Below are positions 1 to 11,241 of a stretch of 64,000 nucleotides of DNA, piece by piece. Position numbers and translations under genes: made by a program. The notes beneath the pieces are model-generated. The model was not told the origin of the DNA. It saw only the letters and a list, made by a program, of their open reading frames with translations, and made no database searches. Position 1 is the first letter of the stretch; every line of letters starts with the position of its first letter. Source of the DNA: Diadema setosum (Eukaryota; Echinodermata; Echinoidea; Diadematoida; Diadematidae); the NCBI GenBank assembly GCA_033980235.1, contig CM067070.1:3630978-3694977 (forward strand), given 5' to 3'.

Positions 1-2484
1 GAATAATTCTGAGTGCACAAGACTTATCACTTACATTCCAAAAAAAATTAAAAGTTCCGTCATGTACAAGGGGAATATCCTCTTTTAATCAACCTTTTCC
101 TCTCTCGGTTCCCCCGATCATTTTTTTTTTTAATACTTTCCCAAATAGTATTATTCCATCAAACAAATGCGTATACGAAATAAAGATCTCTATTTCAATT
201 TAAAAAAGGCAAAAGTTCCCTCGTACGGGAAGGGTGAGGATAGCACTCTCCCTCGCTTTCTCCCTGTCCCACCCCCCCCCCCCCCCCCCCCTGGAAAAAA
301 AAATAGACTGTTGCTACACTTCGAGTTTTTCAAACATATACCACAAAAATGTGTACACAAAAACGTTTAACTGCAATCAGAAAATACAGAATCTCCCTCA
401 TGTAGGAGGGAGAATAGGGCTTATCCCCCCCCCCCACATCATCCTGCTATGTCTCCATCCACAGACTTGCACTTCTCTATTTGACAAATGTTCAGATATT
501 CTGACAGAAGTGTGAGCCAGATTTTTGAATTTCAGTTCTAAAAATGAAAAAAAAAAAATCCCTCGAATATGGGAGAGGTATCTTGCCATCCTCCCATTGA
601 TCGGTCCCCTCTATAAATTCAATACACTTTGGGGAATGGCAATTTCCGAGTTTCCCGCAGATATTGTGCTCCAAATCATTTTATTTCAATTTTCAAAACT
701 CAATAATTCCCTCGAGTGGGAGGGGGCATCCCCCTCCCAGACCCTCCCCTCTACGTCATTAGAATGATGCACATGCGGAATAATAGCTAAATACCGTGAT
801 TTTGCTATTAACACTTCCCTTTAAAAATCCCTAATTATTTCCATTATTTATTTATTTTTTTTTTTTTTTGGGGGGGGGGAGCTAGAAAAATTTCTTTATA
901 GGCAAGTTGTTCAATAATAATCCGCATCAAAATATCTTGCTATACCTTGATTAAACAAGTGTGGCCATTTCAAGTCCATAAGATGCGCAAAAAAAAAACA
1001 CGCATCAAATTGCGCCATTTACAACATCAAAATGCAAAAAAAAAAAAAAAAAAAAACTCACCCTGGGAGGGGGACACCCCCTCTCACACCCCCCCCCCCT
1101 CCCTCTTGAAAAACGTTCCTCGGCCCCTGGTATTATCTGAAGTATTTCAAAATAGTCATGTTGCTTTTCTGTATACATTATTGGTATACACATAATTTCA
1201 AGGTATCTTTTTGATATGCTTTTTTTAACACTTCTTGATTGTTTTGAAATTGATCTCTTTTGGGTGATACAATGATCAAACTTGAACATTAATGACTGTT
1301 GAATTTTGTTTTTACATCACCCTGCCGTTGGAGGATCTGTCCTTGCAGAAGAGTAGTGTGAAACAATTCAACAATCCTACCTGAATGAAGTGCTTGTTCC
1401 CTTGTAGTGTCACCATTGGTTACACTGCTACAGGCAGAGGTGATAAAACAGATCTTTATCTACTACTTTATTTGGTTCAGATGTATGGATCATGTTCCTG
1501 AATATCAGTCTTTTTCCTGAAGATACTTACTGTTTATATGCATCTATTTCATCTTCTTCTTCTGGATGGCTGGTAATATCTCTTGCCTCTCTCGTTTTGG
1601 TCATTGTGACAATATTAATGCGCTGTTACAGAACAGAAGTATTTAAAAAAATCATATAAAAAAGATACCTTGAAATTATGTGCATACCAATGTATACAGA
1701 AAATCAACATCACTATTTTGAAATACTTCTGATAATACTACCAAGGAGGTTCTAGAGAATGGAGTCACAACCGTATTATTTCCTTTGCTAGATGTTCGAA
1801 GCCGCAGCTCAAAAATATTTGAAGCATGTGGCAAACTGGATCTGCCGCTCAGATAGGAAGACAATTGACTCGTGTATTATTGCATAATCACCAGCCCCTT
1901 TAAAAGGAAGATATGTCTTTGTGATGGTAATTACTTTTCGCTATCCCTTCTTATAAAAGGTAGGTGGTACAGACACGAGGATGCGCGAATAGAAATTGAG
2001 CAAAAAATGCTGAAATAAAGATGAAAATTACTCGACTGGGCATACCCGGGCACTAATGTGATATATCTATCAATAAAGAATTATACTTGAAGATTATTCC
2101 ACATTAGTTTCATTTGTGGAAATTAAGCGGAAAAGTGATAAAAGCAGCTTTCCAGGATGGTACAGTTTTCAACATTTTCACATGATACAGCTCTGTTTTA
2201 CACTTTTGCGCAAATTTCTGGACGGAATTGACTTTTGTTTTACATGCTTTATCATTACGTAAAATTTCATTTCATTTAATAGATAAATAAGCAAAATATG
2301 GCCAACATTATGATAACGTTCAAAATGAATCTTCAGATTGCTCAGCAAGACGGCGGCTTGGAACATCGATCATCAAAGGCACAAGTGCACCTGTGGAATT
2401 CTTTTTGTACATCAATAGAAATCTGACAACTGTTTGAATAATTGCAGCCAGTTGGAACTCCAATGTATTAAACCTCCTTGATAC
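1..2484. other. Gene-free, homopolymer-rich stretch
   Basis: No reading frame here looks coding. The stretch holds long runs of C (near 270-291), A (near 1037-1055), T and G (near 852-879), and several short segments in which a C-run is followed by a CCCTC/GAGGG-rich phrase (near 230, 400, 710 and 1070). These look like diverged copies of one short dispersed repeat. An imperfect inverted repeat inside is listed separately. Confidence 0.6.
1131..1740. repeat. Imperfect inverted repeat, about 85-bp arms
   Basis: The segment 1131-1214 reappears inverted at 1659-1740 with a few mismatches; both arms contain TATACATT, ATAATTTCAAGGTATC and GAAGTATTTCAAAATAG. The roughly 445-bp spacer has no recognisable coding content. 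The layout fits a foldback or MITE-type element, but I see no clear target duplication. Confidence 0.6.
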
Positions 2485-2486
2485 TA

Positions 2487-2680
2487 CAGTCGAATCCTGT
2501 TATAAAGAAATGCTTGGGATCACATAGCATAGGGCCTACTTCGTTATAAGCTAATTTCTTTGTATGCGAATCGCTGTGTTATACGTTTGTATTTACAGAG
2601 AATCGGGACTTCAGCTACCATTGCTTCGTTGTAAGCGGTCATTCGTTATAAGCGACTTCGTTTATAACAGGATTAACCTG
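2487..2680. mobile_element. pogo/Tc1-mariner-type MITE with TA target duplication
   Basis: The element starts CAGTCGAATCCTGTTATA and ends TATAACAGGATTAACCTG, an imperfect terminal inverted repeat of about 18 bp, flanked on both sides by TA. The terminus resembles the CAGT-AACCTCGTTATAA ends known from animal pogo-like elements. The inside repeats the words CGTTATAAGC and CGTTGTAAGC. At 194 bp it has no transposase, so it is a non-autonomous copy. Confidence 0.75.
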
Positions 2681-2682
2681 TA

Positions 2683-2723
2683 TTGTTTTTATCAATGAAT
2701 CTAAGCTTTAGGCCTTAATCTAC

Positions 2724-2760
<37 letters not shown>

Positions 2761-3223
2761 TTATGCACCTCCCTTGTCAAAAGAAGAAAAAAAAAACACG
2801 GAAAAACTTAAATGATAAGTCAGGTCTTTGCGCGATTCTACATAGTCTACACTACAGCATGTTTATATGGCGGCCATCTTGAAAAATCGACGCCATTTTA
2901 TATTAAGACATCAAAACATAGTAATATCCTGAAACTAACCTCAGATTTGAATTCTCCAACCCTAAAAACCTTCAATGCCCATTTTTGATGTGCTGGGGGG
3001 GGGGGGGGGGGGTTAAACGTAATTAAATAGCATTTTCAAGATGGCCGCCTGCCGCCATCTTGGATTTCCGCGTATATCTCAAATTGCTCAATGCTGACAG
3101 AGCTCCGGCATGTAGATTGATAAAATAGAAGGTCTAAACATTCAATATCACTTTAAAAAAAGAAACTATAACATTCCAATGCCCCAGGTTTGGCCGGTTT
3201 GGCTGCCGGACTATATACACGTA
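2683..3223. other. Low-complexity stretch with GGCCATCTT words
   Basis: A T-run near 2726-2757 and a G-run near 2994-3012 flank sequence with three GGCGGCCATCTT/AAGATGGCCGCC words (near 2868, 3044 and 3053). The pair at 3042-3062 is an inverted repeat. The word resembles the YY1 consensus, but it is common in repeats of many animals. No gene is seen. Confidence 0.4.
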
Positions 3224-3905
3224 TTGTTCCAGACCGTTATTGCATGATAACTGCGACCAGAAGCCCCATACGCATAGCTAACTGCGACCAGCAGCTGCCC
3301 CATACGCATAGCTAAATAGGGCTTCGCATTGTAGCATTCAGGATCATGACAGACTATAGTATCGCGGGTAAATATCAACTTAAAAATCAAAAAGTTTCTT
3401 CAAGTTGAAGACTTACCGCTTAAGATGAAGTATTGAAAACGGGCTTCGGACAACATTTGGTTCTGCCAATAGTCCCTTTCTGTTCGAATTGATGACTGAA
3501 TGTGACTCGGTAGAGAGGACCTTGGGAGAGCTACACTGATAGTCAAGGCGCTAAATCCTGTAAGGAGCTTAATTAAGGAGTTCGTTCAACCCACCCCGCA
3601 GAAAAGGTTTGACCACACACGGTGGTAGATGGGACCTCCATGAATACCCCCAGGTATTATGTGATTCAAAATTGTGGTATCAATAACATTTTACAGGCCA
3701 CTTTTCATTATTATTTGTTGGAACAAACGTAAAAAAGTCTGCGCATGCCAAGACTACTACACGCACCACTGGCACTTGCAGGAAGCTCTATGGGACGTAC
3801 AGTGCAAGTGGGAAGTACAGTGCAAGTGGCGCGTGTAGTAGTCTTGACGCAGACTTTTTTCGACCAAAAAAGGGTTTGTGCCTGCAAACTAACGATGCTG
3901 TCACA
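3224..3905 (+). repeat. Dispersed repeat family A, copy 1
   Basis: This stretch matches 8050-8350 and, inverted, 20412-20800. Shared words include GCGACCAGCAGC, CCCCATACGCATAG, GGTTCTGCCAATAGTCCC and CGAATTGATGACTGAATG. A hairpin within it (3730-3870) pairs AAAAAAGTCTGCGCAT...AAGACTACTACACGC with its reverse complement. The copy lacks the TTAA-flanked ends seen in copy 2, so it is an internal or truncated fragment. Confidence 0.7.
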
Positions 3906-3999
3906 CATTTCCGGGTAAGCTACGCCGGCTTGTAACGAGTAGGGATTTTCTAGCATGTAGGAGAATTTTCTGCTGGCGGACAAGGATGTTGGCGAGTTC

Positions 4000-5045
4000 C
4001 GTACTTGCGTCTTACCTGCTAGACGCGTGCTACTTTCCTGTTACTTGCGTGTGTTCCCTGTTACCTGATGCGTGAAAGCTTCGAAACCGACCCGTTTTCA
4101 GTTACGAGCGACATACGGGGACTGCGAAGTACCTACGTGGGAGTTGGCGGCGAGGTCTGCCACTAAGGACCTCTTACTTGTGTTCTGCGTGTACCTATGC
4201 GGGCAAACCCCCGCGACTCACACGGAACAAGTTTTGCGCATGCTCAAGGCCTTGTCAAACCGTGCCTGGGGAAGCCTTGCGGGTTGACTTGCGGGAAAAA
4301 AAAAATAGCTACCCGGAGCTCCCCGCAGTTGGCCCGCACCTGGCAGTACTTATCTGGTATCTCGCCTGTAGATGCCCGGAGGTGCGGACGCTATAGTCCG
4401 ATACATTTACCCGCAGCCAAGTTTTTAGCATGACTAAAACATTATCCGAGTGAGTCGCGGAGATTGCCTGCAGAGGTCCACGCAGAACACCAGTAGGAGG
4501 CCCGTAGCTGCCGCAAGTTGCAACTTTAATAGCAGTTGACCCGCTGAAGTACGTAAGTTGCCCGTTGATCTATGCAAATCGAATTACTTTAGAAGGATTC
4601 CTTCACCAAGTTGTCAGCCCTCATTCGCCACCAATGAGCCTGACACGCAGGTCACATGGAATGCACTTAAGACGAACGTAAGTAGCACAGGTCCACCATG
4701 TAGGACGCACGTGAAACTCGCCCAAAGCCTTGTCCGCCCGCAATAATTGTCCTGCGAGCAGGAAAATCTCCACACGTAACAAGCCCGCGTAGCTTGCCCG
4801 GAAAGGTGTGTCAGGGCCTAAACTTGACTGCGGGTAAATAGGAATTGCGTGCGCAACTCTGGGTAACTACGGGCAAGATTCATACTAGGTACTGTCATGT
4901 GCGGGTTATCTGCGGGGACGTCCGTGTAGCAAAAATAAAACCTTATTGTTCTTCGCAAGTCGCAGGCAAGGCTTGCCGCAAATGTGTGATAGTATACGGT
5001 CTTTCCCTTTCATGCCAAGTGGCAGGTGACGCTGGTCGCTATCAT
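4000..5045. other. GC-richer block dense in CCCGC/GCGGG words
   Basis: The base composition differs sharply from both sides. Variants of TTGCGGG, TGCGGGTA, ACCCGCAG, GCCCGCA and CTTGCCCG recur every 20-80 bases on both strands (for example near 4198, 4277, 4320, 4408, 4536, 4736, 4785, 4828, 4900). There is no fixed period. Short open frames here (60-80 codons in several overlapping frames) are what a stop-poor GC-rich stretch gives by chance. Function unknown. Confidence 0.5.
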
Positions 5046-5055
5046 TTTATGTTTC

Positions 5056-5562
5056 ATCATTATTTTAGAAGAGAAACACAACAAAATATTGATAGACTAA
5101 TTGCTTATTTGGCAGTTGAGTCTTGGGATGATGTTTTCGGTGAATCCGATGTTAACAGCTCATATGAATTATTTTGTATAGATAAGCTTCCTTTTTTGTA
5201 TAACCGGAATATACCCGTTGTACGAAAGAGAAAAAAATAGGAGAAAGCCTCGCAGACCATGGATTACTAAGGGTATTTTGTTATCGATAAAAGCACGCGA
5301 TAGTTTATATAGGAAAGCGTTACATACGCGATTAGATGCTGATTTTGATAAATATAAAAAATTATAGAAATACATTAACAAACATTATACGATTGTCACG
5401 TAAATTTTATTAGGCCTATTCAAAGAATATTGAATCTAAAGGATCTAATATAAATTCAATTTGGAAGATGAAATTAGTGAAAATGGATATGAAATTACGG
5501 ACCCAAATGATATTGCTAATTCTTTTAATGAGTATTTTACTAACTCTTTATGTGCCACGTTC
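5056..5562 (+). pseudogene. LINE (CR1/L2-like) fragment, region between endonuclease and RT
   Basis: Three successive frames read as the linker upstream of the reverse transcriptase: NIDRLIAYLAVESWDDVF, then (from about 5235) KPRRPWITKGILLSIKARD, then ITDPNDIANSFNEYFTNSL ending near 5560. The same blocks, including PWITK-IL and the N-YF motif, occur in the second LINE at 40929-41400, which supports the assignment. Frameshifts and stops make it dead. The matching RT portion resumes at about 10175 on the same strand, so one element was split by a later insertion of about 4.6 kb. Confidence 0.7.
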
Positions 5563-6105
5563 GCACGTCCAACTCAGTCGACGGCGTGCCAACTTCGCAT
5601 ATTCTGCTTAACAAACAAAGCCGCCAAAACCGATCGATAAATCACTAATCGCCGCTAATCCCGCAGCACAATGAAAGCGTCTCTCGTGCTTTTGATCCTC
5701 TCATATACGGCTTGCATTCTATGTGGTGATTGACTATCAAGCGGCGTTCCCAACTAGATTTGCTCGTACTTTCTAAGTTTTTGTCACGGTTATATGTGCA
5801 AAAGTCATGCCTTTACAGTAATGTAGCAACTGGTCATTCAAAAGAAAAATTGAAAATAGATTCGTCATAAAATTTATATCGAAACAAAGCTTGGCAATCC
5901 TCTTTAACTTTGCCTACTAGTATGCCCGTCTTAACAGAAATTTGTAGGAGTTATACAAATTGGAAAAACAGAATTCTTTCTCAGAGCATGAATACCTTCC
6001 TGTCTCAGAATAACGTGGCACACAGGGGGTTTCCACCATGGCACATAAAGAGTTAATATAGGATCAAATTTAGCATCTTCCATAAATGAAACCGATATTG
6101 ATTTT
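5563..6105. other. Unassigned DNA between LINE fragment and TIR element
   Basis: About 540 bases with no reading frame that I recognise and no close match elsewhere in the window. It sits where the LINE coding sequence is interrupted, so it is probably part of the inserted material or of a separate earlier insertion. Confidence 0.4.
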
Positions 6106-6284
6106 CTGCCCCCCGCAAGGAAAAACGCAGTATGTAACATTTTTGTCGATTTCCACTTTTTTGCATGAATATAGTCGTTGGGCAGTCCTTGTTCATATGA
6201 CATATTCAGATTCTTGAAAAAAAAAATGTTTGGAAAGCTACTTTGACGTAACTGCCAAACGCAGTATTTACACTTACCTTGCAC

Positions 6285-6389
6285 TTTCCCCAAGGAAAAA
6301 CGCAGTATCTACATAATGAATATTTCCCCAAGGAAAAACGCAGTATCTACATAATGAATATTTCCCCAAGGAAAAACGCAGTATCTACA
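6285..6389 (+). repeat. Three tandem 38-bp subterminal repeats
   Basis: Units begin at 6285, 6323 and 6361; each opens with TTTCCCCAAGGAAAAACGCA and the first two close with ATAATGAATA. The unit repeats the terminal sequence of the surrounding 6106-10174 element. This is the arrangement expected of extra transposase-binding sites, though no protein is known here. Confidence 0.85.
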
Positions 6390-6775
6390 GAGCTAGTCTT
6401 AATTACCAGACACTGTTGTTTATATATGTGAATAGTTTGCCGGTTGTTCTGTAATTTGTAATAATAAGACATAATGTTCAAAATGTTTAACCGAAACAAA
6501 AATGATTAGTAAATATTTTGATGAGATCGTGATCCTAATATAAAACGCAGTGTGTGATTAAGACTAACCGAGTGCACATTAAAACAATACAGCACAACAC
6601 TGTTAATGACAGCAGCTTGCAGCTAGCTGCACTGAGCATGCAGTCAGCACAGGGCCCGGCTAGTTAGCAGTGTGTACTTGGATTAAAACAAAATGTTGTT
6701 GCGGGGAAAATTACTCGTCAGCCTAGCCCTCAAGAAAAAAATTATCTGCAGATAATGAGTAAGTTATTCAAAACT

Positions 6776-7465
6776 ATTTCAATATTGAAAGTATAAAGCT
6801 GATAGTTTGTCACACGAAGCGAGGTAAACACAAATGAGTATATGAATATAAGAACGACCCAAGTCCATGGAAGACCATTTCGAGTAAACTAAAAAACAAC
6901 TTCATATCTTTTTTGTTTGTCCAATAATATTCTATTTAATTGTGATGGGAAGGCAACATTATATATACAAATTAGAACATATATTATTATGAAAATTAAC
7001 ATTTACATTAATTGTGGAGAGGCCATTTTGTGTGGTGGACTTGGGTCGTTCTTTGATTCATATGGACTTGGGTCGTTCTTTGATTCATATGGACTTGGGT
7101 CGTTCTTTGATTCATATACATGATATTCTGCTATAGAGATGAGAGAAGGATGAGAGAGGGCGCTTTTATATGAATTCAAGAATGACCCAAGTCCTTCATT
7201 TTTAAATTAATATAAGACTTAACTCATTCATTTCAGGCACTTCCGGGGGTAATTAGGATTTATCATTCATACACAAGATGAGTCCATGCATAAGCTACAA
7301 TTCCCCATGTCAAACTGAATTTGGCCAAAAATTGGACTTAGGTCGTTCTTTTATTCAGGTCCTCAAATGCATGTTTGTCACACGAAACGAGGTAAACACA
7401 AATGCATACATTTGTGTTTACAGTCCTCGCTTCGTGTGATAAACGATCAGCTTTATTCTTTCATA
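6776..7465. mobile_element. Foldback element enclosing a family D MITE
   Basis: Arms of about 55 bp at 6776-6835 and 7409-7465 are inverted copies sharing ATAAAGCTGAT, CACACGAAGCGAGG and TAAACACAAATG. A further direct copy of the arm (7375-7405) makes a tight hairpin with the right arm. The family D element lies between them, so the foldback was probably the target into which family D inserted. Confidence 0.6.
6835..7364. mobile_element. MITE family D, copy 1
   Basis: Begins TGAGTATATGAATATAAG followed by AACGACCCAAGTCC and ends with the degenerate inverse near 7364. It shares its full internal sequence with 51781-52287. Three tandem 27-bp units (from 7037, 7064 and 7091), each GGACTTGGGTCGTTC plus TTTGATTCATAT, repeat the terminal word inside the element. 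No coding capacity. Confidence 0.8.
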
Positions 7466-7866
7466 TTCTAGTCTACCTCGATGATGAACATCTTCCGTAC
7501 TTTTTCAATAATATTAACTTGTTGTGAAGTAACTTTCTTAGACCTAGACCCTAGTCAAAATTCCTCAGGCTCCGAATCCGAAAGCTTCGGCGAAAGGCAA
7601 TAGATCTTTTTGTGTTGTATCGGATAAACGTCAGGTTATGCAACATTGTTAGACCCTATTTAGATCTAAGTCTAAGTCTAAGACTTGTCTTAGGCAGTAA
7701 CGTTTGAGTCTTGCGTCTCTTTTCTAACGTTAGACTTAACGTAAATCAGAACTTTCAGGGTCCGTATTCCGAAAGTCTAAAGAAAGATCTAGTGTAGGAC
7801 TAGAATAGGCCTACTAGGGCAGGCCTGTTTATAAAACTAAGTAAGAAGTCTAAAACTAAAACTTAA

Positions 7867-8628
7867 AGATAATAAAAAGTTTTGGTACCTCAAAAGCTTC
7901 CCTGAATTTCCTTCTCTTGGTTTGTGTTTCAGGTTAAAGTACGTTGTCTGTGAGAATTACTCGCCCCACAGTGCTCTCATGTCTTAGTAATCATGCAATA
8001 ATGGTTTCGTACCAGAGCCGACGCTGTACAGCGTCGATAAATATTGTACGAAACCACTGACTGCGACCAGCAGCGTGCAGCCCGTTGTACGCATAGCTAA
8101 CTGCGACCAGCAGCCCCATACGCATAGCGTAATGGGGCTTCACATTGTAGCATTCAGGATCATGACAGAATTAGTATCGCGGGTAAATGTCAACTTAAAA
8201 TCCAAAAATTTCTTCGATTTGAAGACTTACCAATTAAGTTGAAGTATTGAAAACAGGCTTCGAACATCGTTTGGTTCTGCCAATAGTCCCTTTCTGTTCG
8301 AATTGATGACTGAATGTGACTCGGTCGAGAGGACCTTGGGAGAGCTACATACACTGGATACCATGGCCAGCGCATGCGCACACAAACATCTTATCCGTTC
8401 ATGGATTTGAAATCTGTGTGCATGTGATGTGTTCGCATGCAGTGGCTGTAGTATTCAGTGTACTGTATGTAGCTCTCCTAAGGTCCTGTAGACTAAGACA
8501 TGAGAGCACTTTGGGGCGAGTAAGTCTCACAGTGTTGGTTATAATATGAAAGGTACGTTAACCTGAAACACAAACTAAGACAAGGAAATTCAAGGACACT
8601 TTTGAGGTACAAAAACTATTTATTATCT
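7867..8628. mobile_element. TTAA-flanked foldback element, family A copy 2
   Basis: TTAA occurs at 7863-7866 and 8629-8632. Inside, arms of about 125 bp are inverted copies beginning AGATAATAAA and including GAGGTACC, AGGTTAAAGTACGTT and GGGGCGAGTAA. The central part matches family A at 3224-3560. A secondary hairpin pairs AGGACCTTGGGAGAGCTACAT (8332-8352) with its inverse near 8467-8488. TTAA targets are typical of piggyBac and some Kolobok elements; no transposase is present. Confidence 0.7.
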
Positions 8629-8790
8629 TTAACCACTTAGAATCGTAAGTCGAGTGAAGTGTCAATGTTCAATTATCTACTCCATACCATACGGCATACT
8701 GTCTTAAAATTAAATAGCTGATAATAGATTATGTGAAAAATAGGTAAATGGACAAAATAGAGACAGTTAAGAATAAGTTGTATAATCTTA

Positions 8791-9469
8791 TCTAGACAGG
8801 GTCTAGACGCTAACGTTAGTGAGAATGGGTTGCGTAAAATGCATGCATGATCCCATGCTGCATGCTACAACTTACAAGTAAAAAAAAGTTACATTACAAA
8901 TTTACGTGACATACAAACAATTTGGTTCGATCCAGAAGGAATAGGCCTAGAGAGTGGATGTCACTTCGATCTAGAACGGTTCTAGATGTATTTTTTTTTT
9001 CTAATTAAAGAGTCCTTTCTCGTGTTGGGCGTAGACTAAACCTTCTCGGCTATTTTTCTTTCTGTCAGTATCGTGCATGTATAGCCTGAGGGTGTAGACT
9101 CGTCTAGCCTGCTACGTGGCCAGCCTAGAATCTAGACAGGGTCTAGACGCTAACGTTAGTGAGAATGGGTTGCGTAAAATGCATGCATGATCCCATGCTG
9201 CATGCTACAACTTGCAAGTAAAAAAAGTTACATTACAAATTTACGTGACATACAAACAATTTGGTTCGATCCAGAAGGAATAGGCCTAGAGAGTGGATGT
9301 CACTTCGATCTAGAACGGTTCTAGATGTATTTTTTTTTTCTAATTAAAGAGTCCTTTCTCGTGTTGGGCTTAGACTAAACCTTCTCGGCTATTTTTCTTT
9401 CTGTCAGTATCGTGCATGTATAGCCTGAGGCTGTAGACTCGTCAAGCCTGCTACGTGGCCAGCCTAGAA
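8791..9469 (+). repeat. Near-identical tandem duplication, 340-bp unit
   Basis: Both copies (8791-9130 and 9131-9469) start TCTAGACAGGGTCTAGACGC and end CAGCCTAGAA. They differ at only a few positions (for example one A in the A-run and GGGTG/GGCTG near the end), which points to a recent duplication. The unit contains a palindromic ATGCATGCATGATCCCATGC segment and CTAG-rich words. Confidence 0.9.
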
Positions 9470-10174
9470 TAAACGATATAAAAACTAGTCTAGATCGATC
9501 TAGGTCCAGACATCCGATTTAGATTTATTTTGATCTAGACAGACTGTACCCTAGACTGTACAGACCTAGATCTAGTAGTATTCTAGATGCTACTTAGCGG
9601 CTAGGCCATGTAGCTTCATATTACACACGTAACGTTACAGCAAGATCAGTCTGGGAATGTAAGCAAAACGTGCCAAGAACGATCTGTTATTTGTTAATGT
9701 TATGAAGCCTGCTCTGTAATCAGGGCATAAATGGGCGGATGGAGGATGCATCCCCCAGGGCCCAAGGTTAAGGATGGTGCATCATGAATACTTGTACAAT
9801 GATGTATACATGCATACATAATTATGGCAGAAGATTAATCCTAGTCATTCCGCTATTCCGCTGTAGATACTGCGTTTTTCCTTGGGGAAATTCATTCCAT
9901 TGTAGATACTGCGTTTTTCTTTGGGGAAATCACTCAATTGCATGAGGTTTCCCCAAAGTATCTGCATTTTCATCTTTAACTTAAAAACAAAACAAAAACA
10001 TAAAATGATATTTTCCAGGAAAATTGGTAGCTAGATAAACTAAAATTCCACAATGATGGCATTTTTCAAAAGAGTATATTTTCCAGGGGCTTTGGCAAAA
10101 ATATAAAATGGTGAATATTTCGGTTGTTGAGAAGTGGAGCTGGATGTAGATACTGCGTTTTTCCTTGGGGGCAG

Positions 10175-11030
10175 TTTTATGCGGTATTTTTCTGAATCAT
10201 TTGATATTTCTCTTTTTTTCTCACCAACTTCATACCATGAAATCGTTAACATTGTTAAAGACCTTAAATCTAGTAAGTCTTCGGGTTATGATGGTTTAAG
10301 TGTTTATCTCCTCAAACAGATTATTCATTTTATCGCTCCCCCACTAGTACACATATTCAACATATCTCTCAATTCTGGCCGCTGCCCAAACTCACTGAAA
10401 ATTGCAAAAGTGATTCCCATCCATAAAAAAAGACGATCACATACAACTACAAAACTACCACCCACTATCCCTTCTCAAAAGCATATCAAAAATTATAGAG
10501 AAAATTGTTTATAAAAGATTATTTTCTTTTTTGAATAAATGAATTTCTTATTCCGAATCAATTCGGATTTAGGAAAAATCATTGTACAGATTACACTATT
10601 ACTCAACTTACTAAGCTTGTATTAATAAGGAACATATTGTTGGAATTTATGGACCTGAGTAAGGCATTTGATACTATTGATCATAAAAATCTTATTTGTA
10701 AATTAAAATATTATGGACTTCGAGGAATGCCTCTTTTATTGTTCACTGATTATTTATACAACCGTGAGCAATATGTTGAATTTGATTCATGTTCTTCCAG
10801 GTTAAAAATTAATTGTGGAGTACCACAAGGGTCTATTTTAGGCCCTCTGTTATTTCTTATTTATGTTAATAATATAATTAATGTCTCACCAATATTAACT
10901 TACATTTTGTTTGCAAATTAAGAGAACCACTAAGTTACATATTTTTAAGGCACTTATGAAAAAATATCTTTTATCGAAATATAATGATATACGAGTGATA
11001 AGAAGTTTTGGGGTTTCTACAATCACTCAT
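10175..11030 (+). pseudogene. LINE (CR1/L2-like) reverse transcriptase remnant
   Basis: Continues the LINE begun at 5056. From about 10182 it reads into the RT fingers (KSSGYDGLS, then FNISLNSGRCPNSLKIAKVIPI). After a break near 10440-10640 come the palm motifs MDLSKAFDTIDH (motif A, about 10652) and CGVPQGSILGPLLF (motif B, about 10813). The frame then reaches ILFA at 10900-10916, where the catalytic DD should follow, but jumps to a sequence resembling the protein's C-terminus (FKALMKKYLLSKYN). This suggests an internal deletion of the RT thumb and connector. Several frameshifts and stops make it inactive. Confidence 0.8.
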
Positions 11031-11208
11031 AAAAAAGGTCAATATTGATATAGTATTAGTTTTAGTACGTTGCGGCGCATCAAAATTGTTGATATTGTAT
11101 ACAGAAGTATGTAGAAGACATACATGTGACACAAAGAATAAACCAGAATCAATTTAATCAGGTATATATACCCAAACATTAAATTAATAAAATTGTATTG
11201 CATCACAT

Positions 11209-11241
11209 GCACAGCTCCACACAGCACAGCACAGCACAGCA
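11209..11241. repeat. CACAG microsatellite
   Basis: A short run of ACAGCAC/CACAGCA units lies in the 3' part of the decayed LINE. Confidence 0.6.

Larger units (their letters stand above)
7530..9610. other. Segments dense in TCTAGA, AGGCCT and AACGTT
   Basis: Two stretches, about 7540-7860 and 8760-9610, use self-complementary words far more than their surroundings: TCTAGA, GATCTAG, CTAGAC, TAGGCCTA, TAACGTTAG. They lie inside the 6106-10174 element on either side of the TTAA-flanked insertion. A comparable vocabulary appears in the unrelated 21282-24023 element. No reading frame or known site type explains it. Confidence 0.6.
6106..10174. mobile_element. 4.07-kb DNA element with terminal and subterminal inverted repeats
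   Basis: The left end reads CTGCCCCCCGCAAGGAAAAA followed by CGCAGTAT. The right end is the inverted counterpart, ending CCTTGGGGGCAG. TTTT flanks both ends (6102-6105 and 10175-10178), a possible 4-bp target duplication, but weak because it is a T-run. The terminal word recurs inside: three direct copies at 6285-6389 and two inverted copies at about 9862-9935. No transposase is visible; the inside is non-coding and contains other repeats (6776-7465, 7867-8628, 8791-9469). It splits the LINE at 5056-5562/10175-11030, so it is younger than that LINE. Confidence 0.6.

Noticed and set aside
4072..5240. Several overlapping 60-130-codon frames
   Set aside because: Stop-poor GC-rich block; only the last part (after 5056) matches a LINE, and that is annotated as such.
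6285..6389. CRISPR-like regular repeats
   Set aside because: Tandem without spacers, in an animal genome, and part of a transposon end.
8925..8945. GGTTCGATCC as tRNA T-arm
   Set aside because: No matching acceptor or anticodon arms; duplicated within the 340-bp repeat.
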